Position numbers and translations under genes: made by a program. Below the pieces are notes generated by a model. That model was not told where the DNA came from and ran no database searches. It worked only from the letters and a program-made list of their open reading frames with translations. Of a stretch of DNA of 14,792 nt, positions 1-6,482 are shown in pieces. Source of the DNA: an uncultured Nocardiaceae bacterium (GTDB taxonomy: Bacteria > Actinomycetota > Actinomycetes > Mycobacteriales > Mycobacteriaceae); the NCBI GenBank assembly GCA_936936565.1, contig CAKZIX010000197.1, forward strand, positions 1 to 14,792. Reading direction: 5' to 3'. How positions within the stretch are numbered: position 1 is the first letter of the stretch; every line of letters begins with the position of its first letter.

Positions 1-116
1 TGAAAGACGGTGTTGAGCTCGTGATAGCCGTCCGGACGCAGATCGCCGACCGCCAGGTGCAGGTTCACCTTTGCGGGGGCACGCACCTTGACCGGGCGTG
101 GGACGACTGACAACAC
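1..116 (-). CDS. ispE: 4-diphosphocytidyl-2-C-methyl-D-erythritol kinase, N-terminal part
   Basis: This is the first 38 codons of IspE, the GHMP-family kinase that phosphorylates CDP-methylerythritol with ATP in the cytosolic MEP pathway to isoprenoid precursors. The reading frame gives VRAPAKVNLHLAVGD followed by RPDGYHELNTVF. The PAKVNLxL stretch and the DGYHEL(x)T segment are the characteristic N-terminus of IspE; the GHMP glycine-rich ATP loop would lie outside the window. The gene runs off the left edge, so it is partial because of the window, not visibly broken. I chose the GTG at 116 because the conserved VRAPAK begins ten residues later, as expected for the family. A TAGGCT hexamer ends 8 nt before this GTG, suggesting leaderless transcription; the TTG at 113 is an alternative start. 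The ABC ATPase stop lies 22 bp upstream on the same strand. In M. tuberculosis ispE directly follows rsmA (ksgA), whereas here more than 6 kb separates them. Confidence 0.93.
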   Translation of the reverse strand, partial: MLSVVPRPVKVRAPAKVNLHLAVGDLRPDGYHELNTVF

Positions 117-124
117 GGGTAGTG

Positions 125-130
125 AGCCTA
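125..130 (-). promoter_or_regulatory. Candidate -10 element of a leaderless ispE promoter
   Basis: On the minus strand the hexamer TAGGCT is followed by 8 nt (cactaccc) and then the ispE GTG. A TAnnnT hexamer 7-8 nt before an RTG start is the known arrangement of leaderless promoters in mycobacteria and relatives. The same hexamer and the same spacing occur at rsmI. No Shine-Dalgarno sequence is visible here. Function is inferred. Confidence 0.5.
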
Positions 131-138
131 CTGTGCGC

Positions 139-1140
139 TCACTCGGTCGTTCGCGGTTGGCCGGGCGAGAATGCCCCGCCGTGGTGCGCACGCAGATACA
201 CCCGCCGCACCACGTCTTCGATGTCGGGCTCCTCGATCGATAGGTCGACGACCTCGGCGCGTGTACTCACCGCAGCCAGAAGCGCTGCCGCCGTTGTCGA
301 TTCGGAGTCGAATGCGAGTTTCTGCCGCATCCCGTCGCCCGCGCTGGCCAGCAGGGACGCACCGGGCAGATCGGTGAGATCCGGTGTGGGCACGGCCAAG
401 TCGACGACGAGGATGCGTTGGGCTCCGACGGTGGCGGCCAGCCCGGCCAGCGAACCGTCGTAGGCCAGCGTGCCGTGGTCGACGACAAGCACGCGCTCAC
501 ACAGTCTTTCGATGTCGCCCATTTCGTGGGTGGTGAGCAGCAGTGTGGTGCCGCGGTGCTCGCGTTCGTGTCGCAGAAATTCGCGCAGCCGCTGCTTGGA
601 CAGCACGTCGAGCCCGATGGTGGGCTCGTCGAGAATCAGCAGCTGCGGCGAATGCAGCAGCGCGGCAGCGATTTCCGCGCGCATGCGCTGCCCGAGGGAC
701 AGTTGGCGCACCGGGGTGTCGAGGTAGTCGGCCATGTCGAGTTGCTCGACGAGTTCGCTCGTGCGCGCCCCGGAATCGACGTGGTGGATCGCGCCGAGGA
801 TCGAAAACGATTCGTGCAGCGGCAGATCCCACCACAGCTGGCTGCGCTGCCCGAAGACGACGCCGATGCGCCGGGCCAGCTCGCGGCGCTGGCGCAGTGG
901 ATCCAGCCCGCAGGTGCGTACGGTGCCTGCCGTGGGCACCAGGATCCCGGTGAGCATCTTGATAGTCGTCGACTTCCCGGCCCCGTTGGCACCGATGTAG
1001 CCGACGGACTCGCCGGCCTGCACGCGAAACGTCATGGCCGCGACCGCGGTGAGGACGCTGCGTTTGCGCCGCCACCGGCCCGCCTTGGTACGGACCACGA
1101 ACTGCCTGGTCAGTTCGCGGGCCTCGATGATCTCGCTCAT
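139..1140 (-). CDS. ABC-2 type exporter, ATP-binding subunit (COG4586-like)
   Basis: A 333-residue ABC ATPase that would power the two membrane proteins encoded just upstream. Visible motifs are Walker A GANGAGKST (residues 50-58), Q-loop glutamine at about 98 within FGQRSQLWWDL, signature LSLGQ (147-151), Walker B LLILDE (167-172), D-loop GLD (176-178) and the switch histidine in LLLTTHE (His205). The FGQRSQLWWDL stretch and the long C-terminal part (about 230-333) resemble the COG4586 group, whose partners are DUF990-type permeases; some members are annotated as viologen exporters. The ATG at 1140 overlaps the permease TGA (1137-1139) as ATGA, which points to translational coupling and fixes the start. 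The same frame is open for another 219 codons upstream, but that part is only a shadow of the permease gene. The substrate cannot be told from sequence. Confidence 0.93.
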   Translation of the reverse strand: MSEIIEARELTRQFVVRTKAGRWRRKRSVLTAVAAMTFRVQAGESVGYIGANGAGKSTTIKMLTGILVPTAGTVRTCGLDPLRQRRELARRIGVVFGQRSQLWWDLPLHESFSILGAIHHVDSGARTSELVEQLDMADYLDTPVRQLSLGQRMRAEIAAALLHSPQLLILDEPTIGLDVLSKQRLREFLRHEREHRGTTLLLTTHEMGDIERLCERVLVVDHGTLAYDGSLAGLAATVGAQRILVVDLAVPTPDLTDLPGASLLASAGDGMRQKLAFDSESTTAAALLAAVSTRAEVVDLSIEEPDIEDVVRRVYLRAHHGGAFSPGQPRTTE

Positions 1141-1937
1141 CCGCCCCCGCTCTGATAATGCCGCAAACCCTGGCGCCACAGCCACAGTCCGACCAGCCAG
1201 ACCCACAGCGCCGCAACGGGTCCGAGCCAAGCCAGCCACGTCGGCCCCGGCTTGTCCAGCAGCGCGATGGTCGGCAGGTAGCCGACCGAGGCTACCGGCA
1301 GAATGAATCCGTAGACCAGTCGCATCGAGTCGGGGAACACCGCCGTCGGCTGCTGCGCGGCGTAGGAGCCGCCGTAGGTGAAGCTGTTGGTCATCTCGGC
1401 ACCGTCGAGCAGGAAGAACTGCAGGGCCGCGGCCCACACGTAGATCCCGGTGAAGATGGCGACTCCGGATCCGAACGAGATCACCAGCAGGGCGAGATTT
1501 GCCGGGCTCCAGTCGATGTCGTTGACGACCAGACCGACGCCGAGGACGACCGCGCCGACCAGGGCGCGTGAGAGCTTGCGCAGCGAGACGTCGCTGACCA
1601 CCAGTTGCAGCAGCACCGGCTGCGGGCGCAGATAGAAGGCGTCGAGGGTGCCGAGACGAACATAGGTGTTGACGGTGTCGAGGTGGCCGACCAGCACGCC
1701 GGCGGTGGCGAACGCGGTGTTGGCCAGCCCGAACAGCAACAGCATGGCCCCGAGATCCAGGCCGCCGAGCAGCGTGACGCTGTGGAACACCACCCACACC
1801 TCGGCGAACTCGACGACGCTGACGAGCGTGGAACTGGCCAGATCCGCGGCGAACGACAGCCGGTAAGCGCGCTGCGCGCGCATGCGCGAGGCCAGCACCG
1901 CGCGATACGGAGACAGCCAGGCCGCGACGTCAGCCAC
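1137..1937 (-). CDS. ABC-2 type exporter, membrane subunit 2 (COG3694/DUF990-like)
   Basis: A 266-residue integral membrane protein with about six hydrophobic segments; clear ones lie near residues 62-82, 125-137, 145-172 and 236-254. The segment RLGTLDAFYLRPQPVLLQL (about 93-111), just before a helix, matches the 'G-t-l-D-xxx-l-RP' signature of DUF990/ABC2_membrane_6 permeases. The neighbouring permease has the corresponding RIRTGDVAIDFVRPVDVQF, so the two are paralogues likely to form a heterodimer with the ATPase encoded next. The start is a GTG at 1937 that overlaps the upstream permease stop by 8 bp, and its own stop overlaps the ATPase ATG. This tight packing supports one transcript and a single complex. 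No periplasmic substrate-binding protein is encoded nearby, which fits an exporter rather than an importer. The substrate is unknown. Confidence 0.88.
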   Translation of the reverse strand: MADVAAWLSPYRAVLASRMRAQRAYRLSFAADLASSTLVSVVEFAEVWVVFHSVTLLGGLDLGAMLLLFGLANTAFATAGVLVGHLDTVNTYVRLGTLDAFYLRPQPVLLQLVVSDVSLRKLSRALVGAVVLGVGLVVNDIDWSPANLALLVISFGSGVAIFTGIYVWAAALQFFLLDGAEMTNSFTYGGSYAAQQPTAVFPDSMRLVYGFILPVASVGYLPTIALLDKPGPTWLAWLGPVAALWVWLVGLWLWRQGLRHYQSGGG

Positions 1938-2727
1938 CCTGCACCTCCAGCTTGCGGCGCCCGGCGCGCAGCAACAGCCGGCTGGCGGCCGTCACGACGG
2001 CGAGCCAACAGAGCTGGGCGACAAGGACTTCCGCGCCACTGCGGCCGGTGATCACGTCCACCGGAGTTTGCAGCATGTGCGGAAACGGGGTGGCGTAGGC
2101 GAGGGTGCGCAACCAGTCGGGGAACACGTGCACAGGCACGAACAGCCCACCGAAGAACGTTGCGCTGACCATGTACAGCGTGCGCAGGCCCCGCGTTTCG
2201 ACCAGCCAGAAGCCCATGATCGCGATGGTGAACAGCCCGAGGAAGCACAACGCGACGGCCATGAGCACGCTGACCGCACCCGCCAGGTACGGCCACGGCG
2301 TCGTCGGCAGCGTGAGTCCGAAGGTGAGCGCACCCACCGCGATGCTGGGCAGCCCACGCGGCAACAGGGAGTAGATCGCCCGGCCCAGGTCGCCGGCGAG
2401 ATAGCCGAACTGCACGTCCACGGGCCGTACGAAGTCGATCGCCACGTCGCCGGTGCGGATCCGTTCGGCGATCTCGGGGGTGGGACCCATGCCCATGGGA
2501 ATGGCGCCGAGCAGGCCTTGGGTGATCCACACGTAGGCGAGCATGGTGCCCTCGTCGTAGCCGCCGAAGTCGCCGGAGGCGCGCACCGCAGCGGTCAGAA
2601 CTGCCGCCTTGATCAGGCCGAATACGACGTTGGCGACGAGCCCGGCCAGCGTGGCCAGCCGGTATTGGGACTGCTTGCGGAAGCCGGCTCGGATCAGGTG
2701 CCAGTAGGTACTCCAGGCGGCACGCAC
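1930..2727 (-). CDS. ABC-2 type exporter, membrane subunit 1 (COG4587/DUF990-like)
   Basis: First gene of the exporter operon, about 265 residues, with roughly six hydrophobic segments and a basic, cytoplasmic N-terminus (AGFRKQSQYR). It carries RIRTGDVAIDFVRPVDVQF, the counterpart of the RLGTLDAFYLRP segment in the second permease, and the DUF990-like tail FFGGLFVPVHVFPDW. The frame is open from a TTG at 2736, but I prefer the GTG at 2727. The sequence GGTAGGG lies right against the TTG, while it is at a usable distance from the GTG, either as a ribosome binding site or as part of a TAGGGT -10 element. The gene starts 141 bp from the divergently transcribed copZ, and the space between holds both promoters. 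Whether the exporter has any link with copper is unknown. Confidence 0.85.
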   Translation of the reverse strand: MRAAWSTYWHLIRAGFRKQSQYRLATLAGLVANVVFGLIKAAVLTAAVRASGDFGGYDEGTMLAYVWITQGLLGAIPMGMGPTPEIAERIRTGDVAIDFVRPVDVQFGYLAGDLGRAIYSLLPRGLPSIAVGALTFGLTLPTTPWPYLAGAVSVLMAVALCFLGLFTIAIMGFWLVETRGLRTLYMVSATFFGGLFVPVHVFPDWLRTLAYATPFPHMLQTPVDVITGRSGAEVLVAQLCWLAVVTAASRLLLRAGRRKLEVQGG

Positions 2728-2736
2728 AAGTAGCAA

Positions 2737-2742
2737 ACCCTA
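2737..2742 (-). promoter_or_regulatory. Candidate -10 element for the ABC exporter operon
   Basis: On the minus strand TAGGGT fits the actinobacterial TAnnnT -10 pattern and lies 9 nt before the GTG at 2727. A weak TTTCGC could serve as -35, 18 nt upstream. The same bases (GGTAGGG) could instead be a ribosome binding site, so the assignment is tentative. Confidence 0.3.
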
Positions 2743-2796
2743 CCGGGTGCGGCGACGCCCGCGAAAGCGGTGACGCTCTTCACCCGCGGCGGGCCC

Positions 2797-2826
2797 TTGC
2801 GAATCGGTACCCCCTGGGGGTATGTT
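2797..2826 (+). promoter_or_regulatory. Candidate copper operon promoter
   Basis: TTGCGA (2797-2802) and TATGTT (2821-2826) are spaced by 18 nt and could be the -35 and -10 of the copZ operon. The leader to the copZ ATG would be about 35 nt. The CsoR-like palindrome at 2808-2822 fills the spacer, so a bound repressor would block RNA polymerase. Assigned by inspection only. Confidence 0.55.
2808..2822. promoter_or_regulatory. CsoR-type copper operator palindrome
   Basis: TACCCCCTGGGGGTA is a perfect 7-bp inverted repeat around one central T. CsoR repressors, which release DNA when they bind Cu(I), recognise pseudo-palindromes of this TACCC...GGGTA form in front of copper genes. It lies 47 bp upstream of the copZ ATG, inside the predicted promoter spacer. 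No csoR gene is present in the window, so the repressor must be encoded elsewhere. Because the related RcnR/FrmR repressors use similar G-tract sites, the assignment to CsoR rests on the downstream copper genes. Confidence 0.75.
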
Positions 2827-2868
2827 CGGAGATGTCGATACCCCATCACCGTATGCAAGGAGATTGCA

Positions 2869-3081
2869 ATGGCCACCAGCACCTACCACGTCGAGGGCAT
2901 GACCTGCGGGCACTGCGTCAACTCGGTACGCGACGAGGTCGCCAAGATCGCCGGCGTCGAGGCCGTGGACGTCGATCTGGCCACCGGCCGGCTGCAGATC
3001 GCCAGCAGCACCGCCGTCGCCGCCGCCGACGTGCTGGCCGCCGTCGACGAAGCCGGTTACGTCGCAAAGGCCTCCGCATGA
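2869..3081 (+). CDS. copZ: CopZ-like copper chaperone (HMA domain)
   Basis: A 70-residue single heavy-metal-associated domain. The motif GMTCGHC (residues 10-16) supplies the two cysteines, Cys13 and Cys16, that bind Cu(I); the beta-alpha-beta pattern continues through VRDEVAKIAGVEAVDVDL and ends at AVDEAGY, with the conserved Tyr near the C-terminus. The role is to carry Cu(I) in the cytosol and hand it to the N-terminal metal domain of the CopA pump encoded two genes downstream, or to its regulator. The ATG at 2869 has a strong ribosome binding site AAGGAG (2857-2862) six nt upstream. Its TGA overlaps the ATG of the next gene as ATGA, so the two are probably translationally coupled. His15 inside the metal motif is common in actinobacterial CopZ proteins. 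Transcription is predicted to be controlled by the CsoR-type operator just upstream. Confidence 0.92.
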   Translation: MATSTYHVEGMTCGHCVNSVRDEVAKIAGVEAVDVDLATGRLQIASSTAVAAADVLAAVDEAGYVAKASA

Positions 3082-4040
3082 ATGCAACTGTCAAGCTGGC
3101 GGTGTTCGGTGCCGGGCTGGTCGCGCTGTTCGGCGCGGCCGTCGGCATCGGCGCAGCGGTCGGCGGTCCGGACACCACACCCGCCGCACACGAGGGCGGC
3201 CACTCGACCAGCGGCGCGGCCGGACTGCCCGGCCTGTCGGACGCCCAGGACGGCTACTCGGTGGGCGAGATCGCCGCGCCGACCGCGCCCAACACCCGCG
3301 GCACCCTCGAATTTTCGATCCTGCGCGACGGAAAGCCGGTGACCGCCTTCGACACGGTGCACGACAAGCAACTGCACCTGATCGTCGTGCGCAACGACAC
3401 CACCCAGTTCCGCCACGTCCACCCCGAACTGAAAGACGGCGTGTGGTCCATCGATTGGACCTGGCCCACCGGCGGCAGCTACCGCGTCTACACCGACTTC
3501 ACGCCCACCGGCGGCAAGAACCTGACGCTCGCGAAGAACGTCACCGTCAGCGGCGACGCCGCCACCCAGCCGCTGCCCGCGCCGTCGCGCGTGGCCGAGG
3601 TGGACGGCTATCGCGTGGAACTCGGCGGCGACCTGCGCACCGGCGGCGGTCCGCTCACCTTCACCGTCAGCCGCGACGGGGCCCCGATCACCGACCTGGA
3701 CCCGTACCTGGGCGCCTACGGGCACCTCGTCGCGCTGCGCGCCAAGGATCTGGCCTACCTGCACGTGCACCCGGAAAGCGAGGTGCCCGGACCGCAGGTG
3801 TCGTTCCACGCCGAGGCGCCGAGCACCGGCCAGTACCGGCTGTTCCTCGACTTCAAGCATGCCGGGGTGGTGCGCACGGCGGAGTTCACCGTCGACGGCA
3901 TCAGCGCCGAAGCCGCCGCCGGGCACGGCGGGCACGGCGCCGCGCCCACGTCGAACACCGCGCCCACGTCGAGCACGCCCGCGCCGGGCGAACCCGCCAC
4001 CACGCCGTCGGCCCCCGCGGACGGACACGGCGGCCACTGA
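3078..4040 (+). CDS. Membrane-anchored or secreted protein with duplicated HxH domain, copper operon
   Basis: A 320-residue protein of unassigned function. A hydrophobic N-terminal segment (about 7-29) after a single Lys looks like a signal anchor or uncleaved signal; I see no lipobox cysteine, and in fact no cysteine at all. Two copies of a domain follow. Copy 1 (about 77-157) has LEFSILRDGKPVTAF and HLIVVRNDTTQFRHVHPE; copy 2 (about 193-272) has LTFTVSRDGAPITDL and HLVALRAKDLAYLHVHPE. The histidines align: His100, His113, His115 and His216, His229, His231. The copies also share the GxYRVYTDF / GQYRLFLDF strand. The tail is Pro/Thr/Ala-rich and bears HGGHG (283-287) and terminal HGGH. Translation is coupled to copZ by an ATGA overlap, and copA starts 26 bp after the stop. 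Position between chaperone and pump, together with the histidine pattern, suggests extracytoplasmic copper binding. That role is inferred, not established. Confidence 0.85.
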   Translation: MNATVKLAVFGAGLVALFGAAVGIGAAVGGPDTTPAAHEGGHSTSGAAGLPGLSDAQDGYSVGEIAAPTAPNTRGTLEFSILRDGKPVTAFDTVHDKQLHLIVVRNDTTQFRHVHPELKDGVWSIDWTWPTGGSYRVYTDFTPTGGKNLTLAKNVTVSGDAATQPLPAPSRVAEVDGYRVELGGDLRTGGGPLTFTVSRDGAPITDLDPYLGAYGHLVALRAKDLAYLHVHPESEVPGPQVSFHAEAPSTGQYRLFLDFKHAGVVRTAEFTVDGISAEAAAGHGGHGAAPTSNTAPTSSTPAPGEPATTPSAPADGHGGH

Positions 4041-4066
4041 GCCGCACCCAGCGAAAGGAATGCACG

Positions 4067-6235
4067 ATGACCGCGCCCGCGCACACCGTAGAACTGAATA
4101 TCTCGGGCATGACGTGCGCGTCCTGCGCGGCCCGCATCGAGAAGAAGCTGAACAAGCTCGACGGCGTGTCCGCCACCGTCAACTTCGCCACCGAAAAGGC
4201 GAAAGTCAGCTTCCCGGAATCGATGTCACCCGACGAGCTGATCGCGACGGTGGCAAACACCGGCTACGGCGCCGCCCTACCGGCCGCCGAACCGGAGGCC
4301 GCCGCCGAGGCCGGCGATCCGGAACTCTCCGCCCTGCGGACCCGGCTGCTGGTCTCGCTGGCACTGGCGTTGCCGGTGATCGCGATGGCGATGATTCCCG
4401 CGCTGCAGTTCCGCAACTGGCAGTGGGCGTCGCTGACACTGGCCGCCCCCGTGGTGGTGTGGGGAGCGCTGCCCTTCCACCGGGCGGCATGGACCAACCT
4501 GCGGCACGCCGCGGCGACGATGGACACGCTCATCTCCGTGGGCACCCTGTCCGCGTTCGTCTGGTCGCTGTACGCGTTGTTCATCGGCAGCGCGGGCGTG
4601 CCCGGCATGACCCATCCGTTCCGGCTCACCGTCGACCGGATGGACGCCGCGGGCAACATCTACCTCGAAGTGGCCGCCGGTGTCGTCGTATTCATTCTTG
4701 CGGGAAGGTATTTCGAGACACGCGCCAAGCGGCGCGCCGGTTCGGCGCTGCGCGCACTGCTGGAGCTCGGCGCCAAAGACGTTGCGGTGCTGCGCGACGG
4801 GCGCGAGGTGCGGATCCCGGCCGGCGAGCTCGCCGCCGGGGACCTGTTCCGGGTTCGCCCGGGCGAGAAGATTGCGACCGACGGCGTTGTCACCGAAGGA
4901 CATTCGGCAGTCGACCTGAGCATGCTGACCGGCGAGTCGGTGCCCGTCGAGGTCGGACCCGGCACCGATGTCGTCGGCGCGACGGTGAATCAGAGCGGCG
5001 TGCTGACGGTGCGCGCCACCCGCGTCGGCGCGGACACCCAGCTCGCGCAGATGGCGCGGCTGGTCGAGGACGCGCAGACCGGCAAGGCTCCGGTGCAGCG
5101 GCTCGCCGACCGGATCTCGGCGGTGTTCGTACCGATCGTCATCGCGATTGCCGTTGCCACCCTTGGCTATTGGATCGGCACTGGAAATCCGTGGACCTTC
5201 GCGTTCGGCGCGGCGGTGGCGGTGCTCATCATCGCGTGCCCGTGCGCACTCGGCTTGGCCACGCCGACGGCTCTGCTGGTCGGCACCGGGCGCGGCGCCC
5301 AAAAGGGGATTCTCATCAAGGGCCCGCAGGTGCTCGAATCCACCCGCCGCATCGACACCGTGCTGCTGGACAAGACCGGCACCGTCACCACCGGTCGGAT
5401 GACACTCGTGGATGTGGTTGCCGCCGAAGGCGAATCGCGCGAGGAGGTGCTCGCCGTGGCCGCTGCGGTCGAGCATGCGTCCGAGCACCCGATCGCCAAG
5501 GCCATCGCAGCCGCCGTGGCAACCCCGCGCGCCGTGGACCAGTTCGTCAATCACGGCGGGCTCGGTGTGCAGGGCCTCGTGGACGGCAAGGCCGTCGTGG
5601 TCGGTCGTCCGGAGTTCTTGCAGGACTGGGCAATCGAGGTGCCGGCGGGCGTGAGCAGCGTTGCGGTGGCCTGGGACGGGCGCTACCGGGGCGCCCTGGT
5701 GGTCGAGGACGCGGTGAAACCGACCAGCGCCGAAGCGATCTCGCGACTGCGCGGCATGGGCCTGGAGCCGATCCTGCTCACCGGCGACGTCGAGGAGACC
5801 GCACGCCGGGTGGCCGATCAGGTCGGCATCGACACCGTGATCGCCGGCGTGCTGCCGGCGGGCAAGGTGGACGCCGTCAAAGCGCTTCAGGCCCAAGGCA
5901 AGACGGTCGCGATGGTCGGTGACGGTGTCAACGACGCGGCCGCCCTGGCCCAGGCGGATCTCGGCATCGCCATGGGCACCGGCACCGACGTCGCGATCGA
6001 GGCCGGCGACCTCACCCTGGTGCGCGCCGATCTCACCGCCGTCGTGGACGCAATTCGCTTGTCGCGCAAGACGTTGTCGACGATCAAGAGCAATCTGTTC
6101 TGGGCCTTCGGCTACAACGTGGCCGCGGTCCCGATCGCGGCGGCGGGCCTGCTCAACCCGATGCTCGCCGGTGCGGCGATGGCGTTCTCCAGCGTGTTCG
6201 TGGTGACGAACAGCCTGCGGTTGCGCCGGGCTTGA
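4067..6235 (+). CDS. copA: Cu(I)-exporting P1B-type ATPase
   Basis: A 722-residue heavy-metal ATPase, close to the usual length for pumps with one metal domain. The N-terminal HMA domain has GMTCASC (14-20). Motifs then follow in order: actuator loop TGE (288-290), membrane metal site CPC (391-393), phosphorylation site DKTGT (435-439, Asp435), nucleotide-binding SEHP (472-475), TGD (572-574) and hinge GDGVND (618-623). YN (683-684) and MAFSS (705-709) in the last two helices, together with CPC, are the signature of Cu(I)-specific P1B-1 pumps, so export of Cu(I) from the cytoplasm is well supported. The ATG at 4067 has GAAAGGA about eight nt upstream. The same frame is open upstream but only over the previous gene. 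The gene is last in the copper operon; a hairpin 60 bp after the stop is the likely terminator. No key residue is missing. Confidence 0.96.
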   Translation: MTAPAHTVELNISGMTCASCAARIEKKLNKLDGVSATVNFATEKAKVSFPESMSPDELIATVANTGYGAALPAAEPEAAAEAGDPELSALRTRLLVSLALALPVIAMAMIPALQFRNWQWASLTLAAPVVVWGALPFHRAAWTNLRHAAATMDTLISVGTLSAFVWSLYALFIGSAGVPGMTHPFRLTVDRMDAAGNIYLEVAAGVVVFILAGRYFETRAKRRAGSALRALLELGAKDVAVLRDGREVRIPAGELAAGDLFRVRPGEKIATDGVVTEGHSAVDLSMLTGESVPVEVGPGTDVVGATVNQSGVLTVRATRVGADTQLAQMARLVEDAQTGKAPVQRLADRISAVFVPIVIAIAVATLGYWIGTGNPWTFAFGAAVAVLIIACPCALGLATPTALLVGTGRGAQKGILIKGPQVLESTRRIDTVLLDKTGTVTTGRMTLVDVVAAEGESREEVLAVAAAVEHASEHPIAKAIAAAVATPRAVDQFVNHGGLGVQGLVDGKAVVVGRPEFLQDWAIEVPAGVSSVAVAWDGRYRGALVVEDAVKPTSAEAISRLRGMGLEPILLTGDVEETARRVADQVGIDTVIAGVLPAGKVDAVKALQAQGKTVAMVGDGVNDAAALAQADLGIAMGTGTDVAIEAGDLTLVRADLTAVVDAIRLSRKTLSTIKSNLFWAFGYNVAAVPIAAAGLLNPMLAGAAMAFSSVFVVTNSLRLRRA

Positions 6236-6482
6236 GCGGAGTCACCGCCGCTGGGCCGCGCGTCGGGCGCCGACGGAGTTTGGGCCGGTACTTCACGCTC
6301 CTATGGGACTGGTCTGACCACCTGGCCAGTTCCATAGGAGCGCAGATGGACCCTCGGCCGGGCCCCAGCGGCTGCGTCTCCCAAGCCTGTGCAGCCGTCC
6401 GCCGCCGCTTGCGGTGCTGGAGCGTTCCGGCGAGTGGCGTACGACGAGACGCCTCGGCACGGCCTGGCGGCCGCCGCCCAGC
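6236..6482. other. Gene-free stretch between convergent copA and rsmA
   Basis: This 247-bp interval between two convergent genes has no open frame that I can support. Its only clear structure is the long hairpin at 6296-6342. The remaining part, 6343-6482, is plain GC-rich sequence in which I see no RNA gene or conserved motif. Confidence 0.6.
6296..6342. terminator. Strong hairpin, probable bidirectional terminator
   Basis: CGCTCCTATGGGACTGG (6296-6312) and CCAGTTCCATAGGAGCG (6326-6342) pair over 17 bp with one G:U, around a 13-nt loop; two further inner pairs are possible. It lies 60 bp after the copA stop and about 140 bp after the rsmA stop, between convergent genes. There is no T-run, which is common for actinobacterial terminators. 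A small repeated palindrome is an alternative explanation. Confidence 0.6.

Noticed and set aside
1141..1797. N-terminal extension of the ABC ATPase frame by 219 codons
   Set aside because: This part is an out-of-frame reading of the permease gene. The ATG at 1140, overlapping the permease stop, gives a normal ATPase N-terminus.
3057..4037. Open frame antisense to the duplicated HxH protein gene
   Set aside because: Its translation is repetitive Gly/Arg/Val-rich sequence without domains. The sense strand has a signal anchor, a clear internal duplication and coupling to copZ.
4277..5896. Long open frame on the minus strand opposite copA (539 codons)
   Set aside because: It is the mirror of a high-GC gene. 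The translation is low-complexity and rich in Arg, His, Gly and Asp, and no family is recognisable, while the plus strand encodes every P1B-ATPase motif.
6310..6320. TGGTCTGACCA, resembling a FadR/GntR-family operator
   Set aside because: It lies inside the loop and inner stem of the 6296-6342 hairpin between two convergent genes, with no start codon for it to regulate. Chance or hairpin structure explains it better.
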